The position numbers and the translations under genes were made by a program. A DNA stretch of 60,783 bases from Candidatus Obscuribacterales bacterium (GTDB lineage Bacteria; Cyanobacteriota; Vampirovibrionia; Obscuribacterales; Obscuribacteraceae). Shown here piece after piece: positions 52,497-60,783 of the stretch; the first letter of the stretch is position 1; every line of letters starts with the position of its first letter. The notes under the pieces are model-generated. The model searched no databases. It saw only the letters and a list, made by a program, of their open reading frames with translations, and was not told where the DNA came from. Location: positions 1-60,783 of the forward strand of contig JAGVKB010000047.1 in NCBI GenBank assembly GCA_020050835.1, read 5' to 3'.

Positions 52497-53885
52497 ATGA
52501 GCTCATCAATAACTGCGCGTAAAGAGCCTGATGTTGTGTCCGAGTCTGAGAGTTTCGCCGGTCACCCTGCCGGTCTGAGAACACTTTTTTTCACCGAGCT
52601 ATGGGAGCGCTTCAGTTACTACGGTATGCGGGCGATCCTGATGCTGTACATGGTTGCTCCCGCCGCTGAAGGTGGCCTCGGATTCGACATAAAGCAAGCC
52701 GGCTTCATCTACGGGATGTATACGATGCTTGTTTATATGGGAGCGATACCGGGAGGTTTCGTCGCCGATCGTCTCTTGGGTGCGCGTCTGTCCGTGCTGG
52801 TCGGTGGCGTGATCATTGCTTGCGGTCATTTCGCCCTGGCATTTCCGCAATTGCCGTCGTTCTACTTCGGGCTGGTTTTAATCATTGTGGGAACCGGACT
52901 CCTAAAGCCAAACATTAGCGCAATGGTCGGCAGCCTGTATGGACCGGGCGATCAGCGCCGTGACAGTGGTTTTTCGATTTTCTACATGGGGATCAATATT
53001 GGCGGTTTTATCGCGCCGCTTGTTTGCGGATATCTGGCTCAATCAGGCGAGTTCAAAAAAATGCTCATGTCAGCGGGTCTTCGCCCGGAAGGCAGCTGGC
53101 ACTGGGGGTTCGCTGCTGCTGGTGTGGGAATGGTCTTGGGCTTGATCCAATACCTGGTCTATCGCCGACATCTGTGCGAGGTGGGCTTAAGACCGCAAAA
53201 AACGACCGGCCTGACGGCAGAGAGTAAAACACCGCTGACTCGCCAGGAATGGCTAAGAGTGGCGGCGATCATGGTTTTCTTCGCGTTCACGATCATATTC
53301 TGGGCGGTTTATGAGCAGGCTGGAACTAGTTTGAATCTGTTTGTCGATCGTCTGACCAGAAATGAATTGTTCGGCTGGCAGTATCCATCGAGCTGGTTTC
53401 AATCGCTCAATGCAATTTATGTAATCCTTCTGGCGCCTGTCTTTTCCGTATTGTGGATCAAATTGGGCGGTAGGCAGCCGTCCAGTCCAGCCAAATTCAC
53501 AATTGGACTGCTGTTCGTCGGGCTGGGAATCGCCGTGATGGTACCGGCTTCGCTTCTGGCCGCGCACGGTAAGGTAAGCGCAATCTGGCTGGTTTTGGTT
53601 TATTTTTTGCAGGTGATCGGCGAGATGTGCTTGAGTCCGGTCGGATTGAGCACTGTCACCAAGCTCGCTCCCGGCAAGTTAGTGGGATTGATGATGGGAG
53701 TTTGGTTTCTGGCCGCCTCGCTCGGCAATATGTTGGCCGGCTGTCTCGGTGGCTTCTTTGACGATAAAGATCCCCATCTCCTGGTCATGCTCTTCGGATC
53801 GATGGCGGCAGTAGCTATAGTTGCAGCCGGATTGCTTGCCCTTTTGACTCCTTCTGTTCGCAAGCTGATGGGCACTGTCCATTGA
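52497..53885 (+). CDS. Proton-dependent oligopeptide transporter (POT/PTR, MFS)
   Basis: 462 residues from ATG 52497 (GGGAGA upstream); in-frame starts at 52428 and 52473 are possible. The POT signature is near the N-terminus: ELWERFSYYGMRAILMLYM, which contains the proton-coupling ExxERFxYY motif. About 12-14 transmembrane helices follow, with the second signature GTGLLKPNISAMVGSLY and FSIFYMGINIGGFIAPLVCGYL. It imports di- and tripeptides with protons. The C-terminal GEMCLSPVGLSTVTKLAP block is also typical. Confidence 0.95.
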   Translation: MSSSITARKEPDVVSESESFAGHPAGLRTLFFTELWERFSYYGMRAILMLYMVAPAAEGGLGFDIKQAGFIYGMYTMLVYMGAIPGGFVADRLLGARLSVLVGGVIIACGHFALAFPQLPSFYFGLVLIIVGTGLLKPNISAMVGSLYGPGDQRRDSGFSIFYMGINIGGFIAPLVCGYLAQSGEFKKMLMSAGLRPEGSWHWGFAAAGVGMVLGLIQYLVYRRHLCEVGLRPQKTTGLTAESKTPLTRQEWLRVAAIMVFFAFTIIFWAVYEQAGTSLNLFVDRLTRNELFGWQYPSSWFQSLNAIYVILLAPVFSVLWIKLGGRQPSSPAKFTIGLLFVGLGIAVMVPASLLAAHGKVSAIWLVLVYFLQVIGEMCLSPVGLSTVTKLAPGKLVGLMMGVWFLAASLGNMLAGCLGGFFDDKDPHLLVMLFGSMAAVAIVAAGLLALLTPSVRKLMGTVH

Positions 53886-54191
53886 GAGACCGTACGAAAT
53901 GAAAGCTGGTGACTTTCCCCTAAGGTTGCGGCGTGCCGCGCCGAGTGCCAGGCTATTACGAAAACCGGATCGAGCAGACCGAGCTTTTCAGCTCGTGATC
54001 GGGGGAAAGGTCGGTGTGCCGTTATCCGATTGGAATTTATGTTTCGTGATGTGGATGCCCACATAAAAGTTGCCGACTCGCGTATGCTTAAGCGTCTTTG
54101 CTGGGCATGACGATAGGGGTGGCCTTAGATTTCAGTGGCATTTTAGAAAAAATCAAAGGTCGGTAGGAAATTTCGGGAGATTAATCCAGGC
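53886..54191. other. Intergenic region with a folded element, 306 bp
   Basis: Between the POT transporter and ppk1, both on the plus strand. It contains a nested inverted-repeat structure at 53911-54012, listed separately, and then ~180 bases with no clear feature ahead of ppk1. Confidence 0.4.
53911..54012 (+). ncRNA. Candidate structured RNA element upstream of ppk1
   Basis: An outer stem pairs GACTTTCCCC (53911-53920) with GGGGAAAGGTC (54002-54012), ten pairs with one bulged G. Inside it are two further hairpins: GCGGC-GT-GCCGC near 53928-53939 and GAGCT-TTTC-AGCTC near 53981-53994. The latter is flanked by GATC/GATC that can pair. This suggests a multi-branched RNA, but it matches no riboswitch or small-RNA consensus I know, and no T-run follows. 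Confidence 0.3.
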
Positions 54192-56384
54192 ATGACATCC
54201 ACATCGAGATCCGGAAAGGCTGAATCGAAGCGTTCCTCAAACAAAACGGCTGAAGACTTCAGTCCTCATGTCGATGCCTTTGCCGAAATCTCCTCTCCGG
54301 ACGACTCTCGCCTTTACTTCAACCGGGAGCTGAGCCTGCTGTCCTTTCAGTATCGAGTGCTGGAAGAAGCCGAGGATGAATCGAATCCGTTACTCGAACG
54401 TTTCAAGTTTCTGTCGATCGTCGGCTCCAACATGGAAGAGTTTTTCATGGTACGAGTGGCCGGGCTTAAACATCAACTCGAAGCCGGCGCTCTGGTGGCC
54501 GGTCCGGATGGACTCACACCCAATCATCAATTAATGGCTATCCGGGGCGAAGTGCAGGACCTTTATCGAAGGACCTATTCCTGCCTCAATGAAGGACTGT
54601 TCCCTGCTTTGAAGCAGTCCAATATTGATCTGCTCAAATATGACGAGCTTTCCACGGATTTGAAGCAGCAGTTGCAACAGTACTTTCTGCAGAATATCTT
54701 TCCGGTGCTTACGCCGCTTGCTTTCGATCCGGGGCATCCATTTCCGCACATCTCCAATCTCAGCCTCAACCTGGCGGTTTTGATTCGTGATACCAAAGGC
54801 GAGGAAAGATTTGCGCGAGTGAAAGTTCCGGACACATTGCCGCAACTGATTGCGCTCGATCGTTTCGCGAGCCGAGTCCCGAAACAATCGGAAGGCAGCA
54901 AGGACCAACCATTTATCTGGCTTGATGAGTTGATTACACATAACCTCGATGCGTTGTTTCCCGGCATGACCGTGCTCGAGGCTCACCCATTTCAAGTTAC
55001 CCGCGACGCTGAAGTAGAGATTCAAGAATGGGAAGCGGAAGATCTCCTCGAGACGACCGAAGAAGGGATTCGACAGCGGCGCTTCGGCGAAGTGGTGCGT
55101 TTGACGGTCGACCATGCAATGCCGGGCCGGCTGCTGGAGATACTCATCAGCAATCTGGAGCTTCAAGCTGAAGACGTCTATCGGGTGGAAGGTCGCATGC
55201 CGCTTTCCAGTTTGAAATTTATTGCTGCAATCGACCGGCCTGACCTGAAGGATACACCGTTTCTACCGGCCGTTCCAAGCGCGCTCAACCCAGATACTCA
55301 AGAGGAGGATACGTTTGCAGCAATCAGGCGTCGCGACATACTTCTGCAGCATCCGTTCGACTCGTTTCAGCCGGTGGTGAATTTCTTGCATCTGGCGGCG
55401 CGAGACCCGCAGGTGCTCGCAATCAAGATGACGCTTTATCGAGTCGGCAGCAAATCGCCGGTGGTTGAAGCGCTGCTCGAAGCAATGGAGAACGGCAAGC
55501 AGGTAGCTGTCTTGGTCGAGCTAAAAGCAAGGTTTGATGAAGAGAGCAATATTGAATGGGCGAAGGCGCTGGAACGGCATGGCGTGCATATTGTCTACGG
55601 GCTGATCGGGTTGAAGATCCATTCTAAGGTGGCGCTGGTGGTGCGGCGTGAAGGTGAAGCGATCAGGCGTTATGTCCATTTGAGCACCGGCAATTACAAC
55701 CCAGTGACTGCACACCTGTATACCGATCTCGGCATGTTTACCTGCGATGAGGAGATTGGATCGGATGTCACGGATCTGTTTAATTACTTGACCGGGTATT
55801 CGGCCAAGCGCGATTATCGAAAGCTGCTAGTGGCTCCAATCAATCTCAAGGATAGAATCGAGCAGCTGATCAGGCGAGAGATCGAACATCAACAGAAAGG
55901 TCGAGGCGGTCACCTCATCTTAAAGATGAACGCGCTGGTCGATGAGTGGTTCATTCGGCTCTTGTATGAAGCCTCGCAAGCCGGTGTCAAAATCGATCTC
56001 CTGGTGCGCGGGATCTGCTGCTTACGTCCTGGCATTCCTGGCATCTCGGAGAGTATACGAGTGACCAGCATTATCGGCCGGTTCTTGGAGCATAGCCGGA
56101 TTTTTTACTTTAACAATGGTGGCGACGAAGAGATTTACCTCGGCAGCGCTGATATGATGCCCCGCAACCTTTATCGTCGGGTGGAAGTTGTCTTTCCAGT
56201 TGAAGACCAGCGCCTCTTGCGATTCTTGCGAGATGAAGTGCTGGCAAGATATCTGGCGGATTGCATCAAGGCGCGCTACATGCAGCCGGATGGCACTTAT
56301 ATGCGTTGCCAGCACAAGCACACGGAAGAATGCATGAATGCGCAGTACTCTTTTATCGGACACAAGCCGCCCTGGGAGCGCTAA
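54192..56384 (+). CDS. ppk1: Polyphosphate kinase 1
   Basis: 730 residues, the usual PPK1 length. It polymerises the gamma phosphate of ATP into polyphosphate, reversibly. The N-terminal domain has LYFNRELSLLSFQYRVLEEA and NMEEFFMVRVAGLKHQ. The autophosphorylated histidine is His477 (KIHSKVALVVRREG), followed by YVHLSTGNYNPVTA. The second catalytic histidine is His634 (RFLEHSRIFYF), and SADMMPRNLYRRVEVVFPV is intact. An intrinsic terminator follows. A PPK2-family gene lies 490 bp away, convergent. Confidence 0.97.
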   Translation: MTSTSRSGKAESKRSSNKTAEDFSPHVDAFAEISSPDDSRLYFNRELSLLSFQYRVLEEAEDESNPLLERFKFLSIVGSNMEEFFMVRVAGLKHQLEAGALVAGPDGLTPNHQLMAIRGEVQDLYRRTYSCLNEGLFPALKQSNIDLLKYDELSTDLKQQLQQYFLQNIFPVLTPLAFDPGHPFPHISNLSLNLAVLIRDTKGEERFARVKVPDTLPQLIALDRFASRVPKQSEGSKDQPFIWLDELITHNLDALFPGMTVLEAHPFQVTRDAEVEIQEWEAEDLLETTEEGIRQRRFGEVVRLTVDHAMPGRLLEILISNLELQAEDVYRVEGRMPLSSLKFIAAIDRPDLKDTPFLPAVPSALNPDTQEEDTFAAIRRRDILLQHPFDSFQPVVNFLHLAARDPQVLAIKMTLYRVGSKSPVVEALLEAMENGKQVAVLVELKARFDEESNIEWAKALERHGVHIVYGLIGLKIHSKVALVVRREGEAIRRYVHLSTGNYNPVTAHLYTDLGMFTCDEEIGSDVTDLFNYLTGYSAKRDYRKLLVAPINLKDRIEQLIRREIEHQQKGRGGHLILKMNALVDEWFIRLLYEASQAGVKIDLLVRGICCLRPGIPGISESIRVTSIIGRFLEHSRIFYFNNGGDEEIYLGSADMMPRNLYRRVEVVFPVEDQRLLRFLRDEVLARYLADCIKARYMQPDGTYMRCQHKHTEECMNAQYSFIGHKPPWER

Positions 56385-56418
56385 AGCAAAAGCGCCTCCC
56401 TGCTAGCTGGTCTGCCCA

Positions 56419-56440
56419 GCGCCTCGGAAAGGCGCGTTTT
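56419..56440 (+). terminator. Intrinsic terminator of ppk1
   Basis: GCGCCT (56419-56424) pairs with AGGCGC (56430-56435) around a CGGAA loop, followed by GTTTT. It lies 35 bp after the ppk1 stop. Confidence 0.7.
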
Positions 56441-56521
56441 GAGCTGAATCAAGTGTTTGGCAACAAAGGACGAGGCGGGCTCAGAGCTGATGGGCTGGCG
56501 GTGCGGAGGAAAGAGCCGGCG

Positions 56522-56764
56522 TTAATTATCGCCGCCCTTGTCCTTGTCTGAATCGTCTTTTGGTTGTTCCTTTTTGCTGTCCTGATCGTCGGAATCCTTG
56601 TCCTTCTTGTCGCCGCCCTGATCTGCCGCTGGCTTATCGTCGCTGTCTTGCAGATAAGTGCTGGGCGGGTTCGCCTGGTAAGGATTGGCCTTGACTTGCG
56701 GAGCTTGCGAGACCGCGACGAAGCTAAATGCCAAGCTCAGTGCGAACAGTCTTTGGAGTTGCAT
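56522..56764 (-). CDS. Small exported charged protein, unknown function
   Basis: 80 residues with a strong AGGAGGT ribosome site five bases before the ATG. A signal peptide covers 1-25 (MQLQRLFALSLAFSFVAVSQA). The mature ~55 residues start with Asn/Pro/Tyr-rich sequence, then a long Asp/Lys/Gln run (DDKPAADQGGDKKDKDSDD), probably disordered and acidic overall. Acidic disordered tails may bind cations. It is downstream of the PPK2-family gene on the same strand. No family recognised. Confidence 0.6.
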   Translation of the reverse strand: MQLQRLFALSLAFSFVAVSQAPQVKANPYQANPPSTYLQDSDDKPAADQGGDKKDKDSDDQDSKKEQPKDDSDKDKGGDN

Positions 56765-56873
56765 GTACTACCTCCTTGGGGGTATGTCCAAAACATGGAG
56801 TGTTTAAGGATAGTTGTACCCCACCTTTATCATCAGCAGCAACTTTTAAATCGAGAATCCTAACTGTGAGTTG

Positions 56874-57779
56874 TTATTTGTCGCTGTCGCTTACTAAGAG
56901 CGCCTTAGCCTTTTGCAACAGTTGCCGAGCTGTTTTGTCTACCTGCGGATAGCTCAGATTGAGTGACTCCAGCTTCTTTTGAATGAGATAACCGACAGCC
57001 AAGCGAGTAAACGGTTTATTGTCGGCCGGCACTATATGCCAGGGGGCCCAATCGGTGCTGGTCTGATTAAAGCAGTCCTCGTAAGCTTGCTGATAATCCT
57101 TCCAGTATTGCCGTTCCTTGGCATCGCTGATTGAGAATTTCCAATTTTTCTCGGGCAGTTCGATCCTGGCCAGGAATCGGCGCTTCTGCTCCTCTTTGGA
57201 GACATTGAGGAAGATCTTGAGCACTACGATGCCATTATTAACCAGATACTTCTCGAAGTTGTTGATCTCTTCATAACGCCTTTTCCAGAGATTGCCTTTG
57301 CTGATATTTCCTGGCAGCCTTTGCCGCCCCAGGATTTCAGGATGAACTCTGGCAATCAATACCTCTTCATAGTAAGAGCGGTTGAAAATTCCGATCATTC
57401 CGCGGGCCGGCAGAGCGCATGCGCAGCGCCAAAGATAATCGTGATCGAGCTCTTCTTCGGAAGGCGCTTTGAAGCTTGTGATGTTACAGCCTTGCGGGTT
57501 GACTCCGGACATCACATGCTTGATCGTGCCGTCCTTGCCAGCAGCATCAAGCGCTTGCAAGACTACCAGCAGCGCATAAGTATTCTGGGCGTAAAGCTTG
57601 TCTTGCTCCTTGGCCAATTGAAGCACACCGGTCTTTAGCAGCTCGGCTGCCTCCAGCTTGCTGAGCGATTCGATGTGAAAGCTGGGATCGAAGTCCTTCT
57701 TCAAAGAGATCTTCGAACCTGGCTTGACGACAAACTCTTTCATCATGTCGTCGACCTGCTTGCGATTGAACTTTTTCAT
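56874..57779 (-). CDS. PPK2-family polyphosphate:nucleotide phosphotransferase
   Basis: 301 residues from ATG 57779, chosen for GGAG nine bases upstream; ATG 57794 is also in frame. Walker A is DAAGKDGT (78-85), followed by IKHVMSGVNPQG, ELDHDYLWR, and the lid/Walker B segment GIFNRSYYEEVLIARVHPE. These match the single-domain PPK2 type that phosphorylates AMP or ADP with polyphosphate. The C-terminal WAPWHIVPADNKPFTRLAV is also characteristic. It would let the cell recover nucleotides from stored polyphosphate made by the nearby PPK1. It lies 58 bp after the aminotransferase gene on the same strand. Confidence 0.93.
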   Translation of the reverse strand: MKKFNRKQVDDMMKEFVVKPGSKISLKKDFDPSFHIESLSKLEAAELLKTGVLQLAKEQDKLYAQNTYALLVVLQALDAAGKDGTIKHVMSGVNPQGCNITSFKAPSEEELDHDYLWRCACALPARGMIGIFNRSYYEEVLIARVHPEILGRQRLPGNISKGNLWKRRYEEINNFEKYLVNNGIVVLKIFLNVSKEEQKRRFLARIELPEKNWKFSISDAKERQYWKDYQQAYEDCFNQTSTDWAPWHIVPADNKPFTRLAVGYLIQKKLESLNLSYPQVDKTARQLLQKAKALLVSDSDK

Positions 57780-57837
57780 CTTGCATTGCTCCATGGATGA
57801 CAGGTTTTTGCATCGATATCGTCTGGGCTGAACCGGC

Positions 57838-59001
57838 TCAACCGCTTCGCAATGCTGATTTCATTCTTTCCAGTGCGTCTAGCATTAATGAAGTCGGGCA
57901 GCCGAAATTGAATCGGACGAATCCGGCACCACCGACTCCGAAAGTGGCGCCGTCATTCAGTGCCACCTTCGAATTGTTGAGAAAAAACCGGTATGGGCTG
58001 CCTTCGATTCCGGCTTGACGACAATCCAGCCAGGCGAGATAGGTGGCCTCCGGAACCGTTGTCTTGAGCTCGGGAAGTTCTTTGGTGATGAAGGCGAACA
58101 GCAGGTCGCGATTGTTGCGCAGGTAAGCGAGCACTTCGGACAGCCAGAGATCGCCTTTCCCGTAGGCCGCCTTGAAAGCCGAGATGCCGAAAATATTGAT
58201 CTCTGGAATCAAGCCGGCGGCTGCTTTTTTCATGCGCTTTCTCAAATCAGGGTTTTGGACGACCGCATAGCTAGCCCCCAGTCCCGACATATTGTAGGTT
58301 TTGCTCGGTGCCATCAAAGTAATGCAGCGTGCAGCTACTTCCGTCGACAAGGAGGCTGTAGGCGTGTGTTTGATCTCTGACATGAGTAAATCGCAGTGAA
58401 TCTCGTCCGAGCAGATCAAAATGTCATGTTCGATGCAGATCTCTGAAATCCTGGTCAGCTCCTGACTTGTGAAATCTCTTCCGGTCGGATTGTGAGGGTG
58501 GCAGAGCATGAGCAGTTTTGTCTGGGCAGTGATAGTCGAGGCGATTCGGTCAAAATCAATCTCGTAACGCAAAATCGAACCATTGGACGCTGCCTTCAGC
58601 TCGACAGTTTGCAACTCCATCTCCTGATTAGTGGGCGCGGCAAGAAAGGGTGGATAAATCGGTGTCAAAGTGAGAGCCGCGTCGCCCGGCTTGCCGAAGG
58701 CATGACACACAAGATTCAGTCCGCAAACTATTCCAGGCAGGAATATCACCTCTTCCGGTAATACTTTCCAATGGTAGAGCCGCTCTAGTCGCGCGCAGAT
58801 CAGTTCGGCCAAGTCTCGGCGCGGCCATTCATAGCCGAACACTCCTTCTGCCACTTTCTGCTGAAGTGCAGCCGCGATCGGGTCCGGCGAGCGGAAGTCC
58901 ATGTCGGCAACCCAGAGCGGTAAGACATCTTCAGCGTAATCATTCCACTTGATAGAGCCAGAAGTTCTTCGGTCGATCAACTCATCGAAGTTGTAAGTCA
59001 T
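57838..59001 (-). CDS. MalY/PatB-type PLP aminotransferase (C-S lyase-like)
   Basis: 387 residues, class I/II aminotransferase fold. The N-terminal FDELIDRRTSGSIKWNDYAEDVLPLWVADMDFRSP is the MalY/PatB opening. The substrate motif CHPHNPTGRDF, LICSDEIHCDLLMS and the PLP-lysine segment APSKTYNMSGLGASYAV are present. MalY/PatB enzymes cleave cystathionine and other C-S bonds; a plain transaminase activity cannot be excluded. It sits between the M50B pair and the PPK2 gene with gaps of ~45-58 bp, suggesting one transcript. Confidence 0.9.
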   Translation of the reverse strand: MTYNFDELIDRRTSGSIKWNDYAEDVLPLWVADMDFRSPDPIAAALQQKVAEGVFGYEWPRRDLAELICARLERLYHWKVLPEEVIFLPGIVCGLNLVCHAFGKPGDAALTLTPIYPPFLAAPTNQEMELQTVELKAASNGSILRYEIDFDRIASTITAQTKLLMLCHPHNPTGRDFTSQELTRISEICIEHDILICSDEIHCDLLMSEIKHTPTASLSTEVAARCITLMAPSKTYNMSGLGASYAVVQNPDLRKRMKKAAAGLIPEINIFGISAFKAAYGKGDLWLSEVLAYLRNNRDLLFAFITKELPELKTTVPEATYLAWLDCRQAGIEGSPYRFFLNNSKVALNDGATFGVGGAGFVRFNFGCPTSLMLDALERMKSALRSG

Positions 59002-59046
59002 TCAGTATGTTTCCAGCAGCAGTATTTATTCACCTGGTATTCTAGC

Positions 59047-59958
59047 TCATGGAGAATTCGGATCGGCAAAGCCTTCCGGCCCTTGTTCGTGTGGAGTGAT
59101 AACCACCGACGGTGCCACTGCTTGATCGGACTTGTCGGACGGTTTTCGATAGGACAACCAGAAGGACAGCACAAACAGGGACAAGGAGAGCAGCGACCAG
59201 CTCACCGTCCAGAACAGCGAGGGTAGTCCGGTCAATTCCTCCAGCGCTTTCGAATCGCCACTGCCGCCCGCCATCGCGCTGGCTAAAACCATGTCCTTCA
59301 GGCTAATCATTGCATCCAGGCTGGTCTGTACTGCCAAAAAGATCAAGAAGAAGTGGCAGAAGTGTTCGCTGGCAACCGAAGCGATCGCCAGCAGAGCCGT
59401 GGCCACCAGGAGCATCATCAAGAAATTCGTCATGGTGCCGCTGCCGTAGAACAAAGTGATGGCAAGCATCGCTATCCCGATTGATTGCAAAGTGAACCGC
59501 GCCTCTTTCGGCTTTCTTCCCCACCAGATCAGGAGCGCTCCAAATACTGCCAAACCCAAGTAGCCGGATAATGTGATCAAAATGGCATTGCCGCCGCGTG
59601 TCAGCGTGACGCCGTAAGCGTCGGGGGTGGGATTGAGCGCGATTGCGCTGACATGCCCGCCGGTCAAACGTGCCATCAAAGCATGACCGGATTCATGAAT
59701 CATCGTTTTGAACATTGCAAAAGGATAGAGCAACTCTTTGATGACAGGCAGATCTCCGCAAGCCGCAGTGAGCACCAAGATTAGCACCATCAGTTGAACT
59801 GTTCTTTCCGTTAAGACTGAGCGCCAGATATCGGAGGCGACGAGCCGCAGATGGGAGGCCGCTGTATCTTTTAAAGATTCGGCTTGCCTGGCGGCGGCCG
59901 CCGAGGCTGCTTTCGCTCCCCTTGCCGCTGCTTTTTTTAGCCTGTCGTTTCGCTCCAA
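59047..59958 (-). CDS. M50B-like membrane metalloprotease, active-site motif intact
   Basis: 303 residues from a TTG start with AGGAAAGG upstream. After a ~50-residue Ala/Lys-rich N-terminus, several transmembrane segments follow (near 54-68, 125-145, 160-200, 230-250 and 255-275). The zinc motif is HESGH (His88, Glu89, His92) in TMIHESGHALMARLTGG, and the next blocks VTLTRGGNAILITLSGYLGLAVFGALLIWWGR fit M50B-like proteins. M50 proteases cut within membranes. A paralogue that has lost this motif lies 61 bp upstream. Confidence 0.85.
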   Translation of the reverse strand: MERNDRLKKAAARGAKAASAAAARQAESLKDTAASHLRLVASDIWRSVLTERTVQLMVLILVLTAACGDLPVIKELLYPFAMFKTMIHESGHALMARLTGGHVSAIALNPTPDAYGVTLTRGGNAILITLSGYLGLAVFGALLIWWGRKPKEARFTLQSIGIAMLAITLFYGSGTMTNFLMMLLVATALLAIASVASEHFCHFFLIFLAVQTSLDAMISLKDMVLASAMAGGSGDSKALEELTGLPSLFWTVSWSLLSLSLFVLSFWLSYRKPSDKSDQAVAPSVVITPHEQGPEGFADPNSP

Positions 59959-60019
59959 GCGCCTTTCCTCTCATACTCTTGATGCTTAAATGCCAATTTC
60001 ACGCGGGGCGAGCGCTGTC

Positions 60020-60783
60020 TTATGAGTGATTAGTTGGTGCGGCTTGATCTGGTCGATAGGCCAGCCAAAACGAAAAGAACAGGATAACCGCCGAGGCGAG
60101 ACCCCACAACAGTGCCCAGACCAAGGACGGTACTCCGGTAAGATTTTGCATGATGGTGGCCTCGGTGGTCTGACTGGCAGAAGCGCTGCTGACGACATAG
60201 TCCAATGCTCGGAAAAACGCTGCCAGTGTGGACTGCACCGCGATCGTCATGAGCAGGACGTGGCAGAGCTTGTCCGAGCCTTTTGTTGAAGCAAAGAGCA
60301 CCGCTAAAGCTGTTAGCGCCATCAAGCTCATGAGCAGAAAGGGAATGTCAGCGTAGAAAACGGTCAAGACAAGCATGACAATTCCCAGCGCCCTGAGCGC
60401 ATGACGGGCCTCCTTTTGGCTGCGTCCCCAATAAATCAGTAAACCGCCGACGATTGAAGTGCCGAGTGCACCGGCTGTGGCGGTCAGGGCCTGGTTGCCA
60501 CCGTGGAAGGATGACAGCGCGCCGGATGGGTCGATGATGAGCGCTTCGACCGTACCGCCGGTTAAGCGTGCTGCGAGCACCGCGCAGGACTGACCGATCG
60601 TGCTCACCAGAATCTTGAACGGATAGAGTATCAAATTTGCTGTTGGCACATTCCACAAGATCAAACTGGCAACCAACAAGAGAACCAGCAATTGAACTTG
60701 CCGGTCTGTCTTGAGCGCTGTACGCAAGTCGGCGATCACAATCTGGGCATGACTTAAGGCTGCTCCTTTGGTCTGTCCGGCAG
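60020..60783 (-). CDS. M50B-like membrane protein with lost active site, 5' end outside window
   Basis: At least 253 residues; the frame is open to the window edge. A GTG at 60739 is in frame, but upstream codons (GQTKGAALSHAQIV) align with the paralogue at 59047-59958, so the true start is probably outside. The sequence aligns throughout with that paralogue, but the HESGH motif is replaced: ILVSTIGQSCAVLAARLTGG has Gly-Gln-Ser-Cys-Ala where the paralogue has His-Glu-Ser-Gly-His. It should be inactive as a protease and may regulate or dimerise with its neighbour. Confidence 0.8.
   Translation of the reverse strand, partial: AGQTKGAALSHAQIVIADLRTALKTDRQVQLLVLLLVASLILWNVPTANLILYPFKILVSTIGQSCAVLAARLTGGTVEALIIDPSGALSSFHGGNQALTATAGALGTSIVGGLLIYWGRSQKEARHALRALGIVMLVLTVFYADIPFLLMSLMALTALAVLFASTKGSDKLCHVLLMTIAVQSTLAAFFRALDYVVSSASASQTTEATIMQNLTGVPSLVWALLWGLASAVILFFSFWLAYRPDQAAPTNHS

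Noticed and set aside
1-60783. CRISPR arrays, transposases, integrases, phage genes or rRNA
   Set aside because: None seen: no regularly spaced direct repeats, no transposase motifs, no flanking inverted repeats and no rRNA sequence.

Overview
The window reads as chromosome from a Gram-negative-type bacterium of moderate GC content, with short intergenic gaps and no sign of phage, plasmid, transposon or CRISPR. My best guess, an inference from gene content, is a non-photosynthetic relative of Cyanobacteria such as the Obscuribacterales (Melainabacteria/Vampirovibrionia). Points in favour are an efp-accB-accC cluster (efp next to accB is common in the cyanobacterial lineage), a TonB-ExbB-ExbD system, many Ser/Thr kinases and TPR proteins, several exported repeat proteins without recognisable families, and both ppk1 and a ppk2-type gene, which fits the polyphosphate-accumulating habit described for Candidatus Obscuribacter. 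No photosynthesis genes are present.

Layout. 1-6.3 kb, plus strand: tonB-like, exbB and exbD, aroE overlapping exbD, cvpA-like, a DciA-like protein with a zinc ribbon, then ftsE-ftsX; an SCP2-like gene lies opposite. 6.5-11.1 kb, minus strand: two tandem cyclophilins, an exported unknown, a CAT-anticodon tRNA, and efp-accB-accC. 11.4-17.5 kb: valS, a GMC oxidoreductase and an amidase. 17.8-22.1 kb: an exported six-repeat protein, a small TonB-domain protein, an unknown and a membrane protein. 22.2-26.7 kb: a perfect hairpin terminator, then a cobalamin riboswitch ahead of class I nrdA-nrdB. 26.8-30.5 kb: a membrane GT-C-like protein, a methyltransferase and a YwqG protein.

30.5-37.6 kb holds a signalling block: a histidine kinase, a membrane protein with a four-cysteine module, a receiver-Ser/Thr kinase fusion, a TPR protein and a TadE-like protein. 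37.8-43.6 kb: an SRAP (HMCES/YedK) protein beside a HerA-like ATPase, two small unknowns, and a degenerate receiver translationally coupled to a PotD-like Tat lipoprotein. 43.8-51.3 kb: an exported 11-mer repeat protein, two tandem paralogues with MshEN-like motifs, DoxX, a Ser/Thr kinase with TPRs, an exported unknown and a TPR protein. 51.6-60.8 kb: an SRPBCC protein, a POT peptide transporter, ppk1, a small exported protein, a ppk2-type gene, a MalY-like aminotransferase, and two M50B-like membrane proteins, one of which has lost its active site and runs off the window.

The most informative feature is the cobalamin riboswitch on a B12-independent ribonucleotide reductase operon. It suggests the cell switches between class I and (elsewhere) class II enzymes according to B12 supply. 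The NrdB closely resembles the chlamydial class Ic protein but keeps the radical tyrosine and the aspartate ligand. The strongest candidates for undescribed functions are the tandem MshEN-like paralogues, the pseudo-receiver/PotD pair and the receiver-kinase locus.
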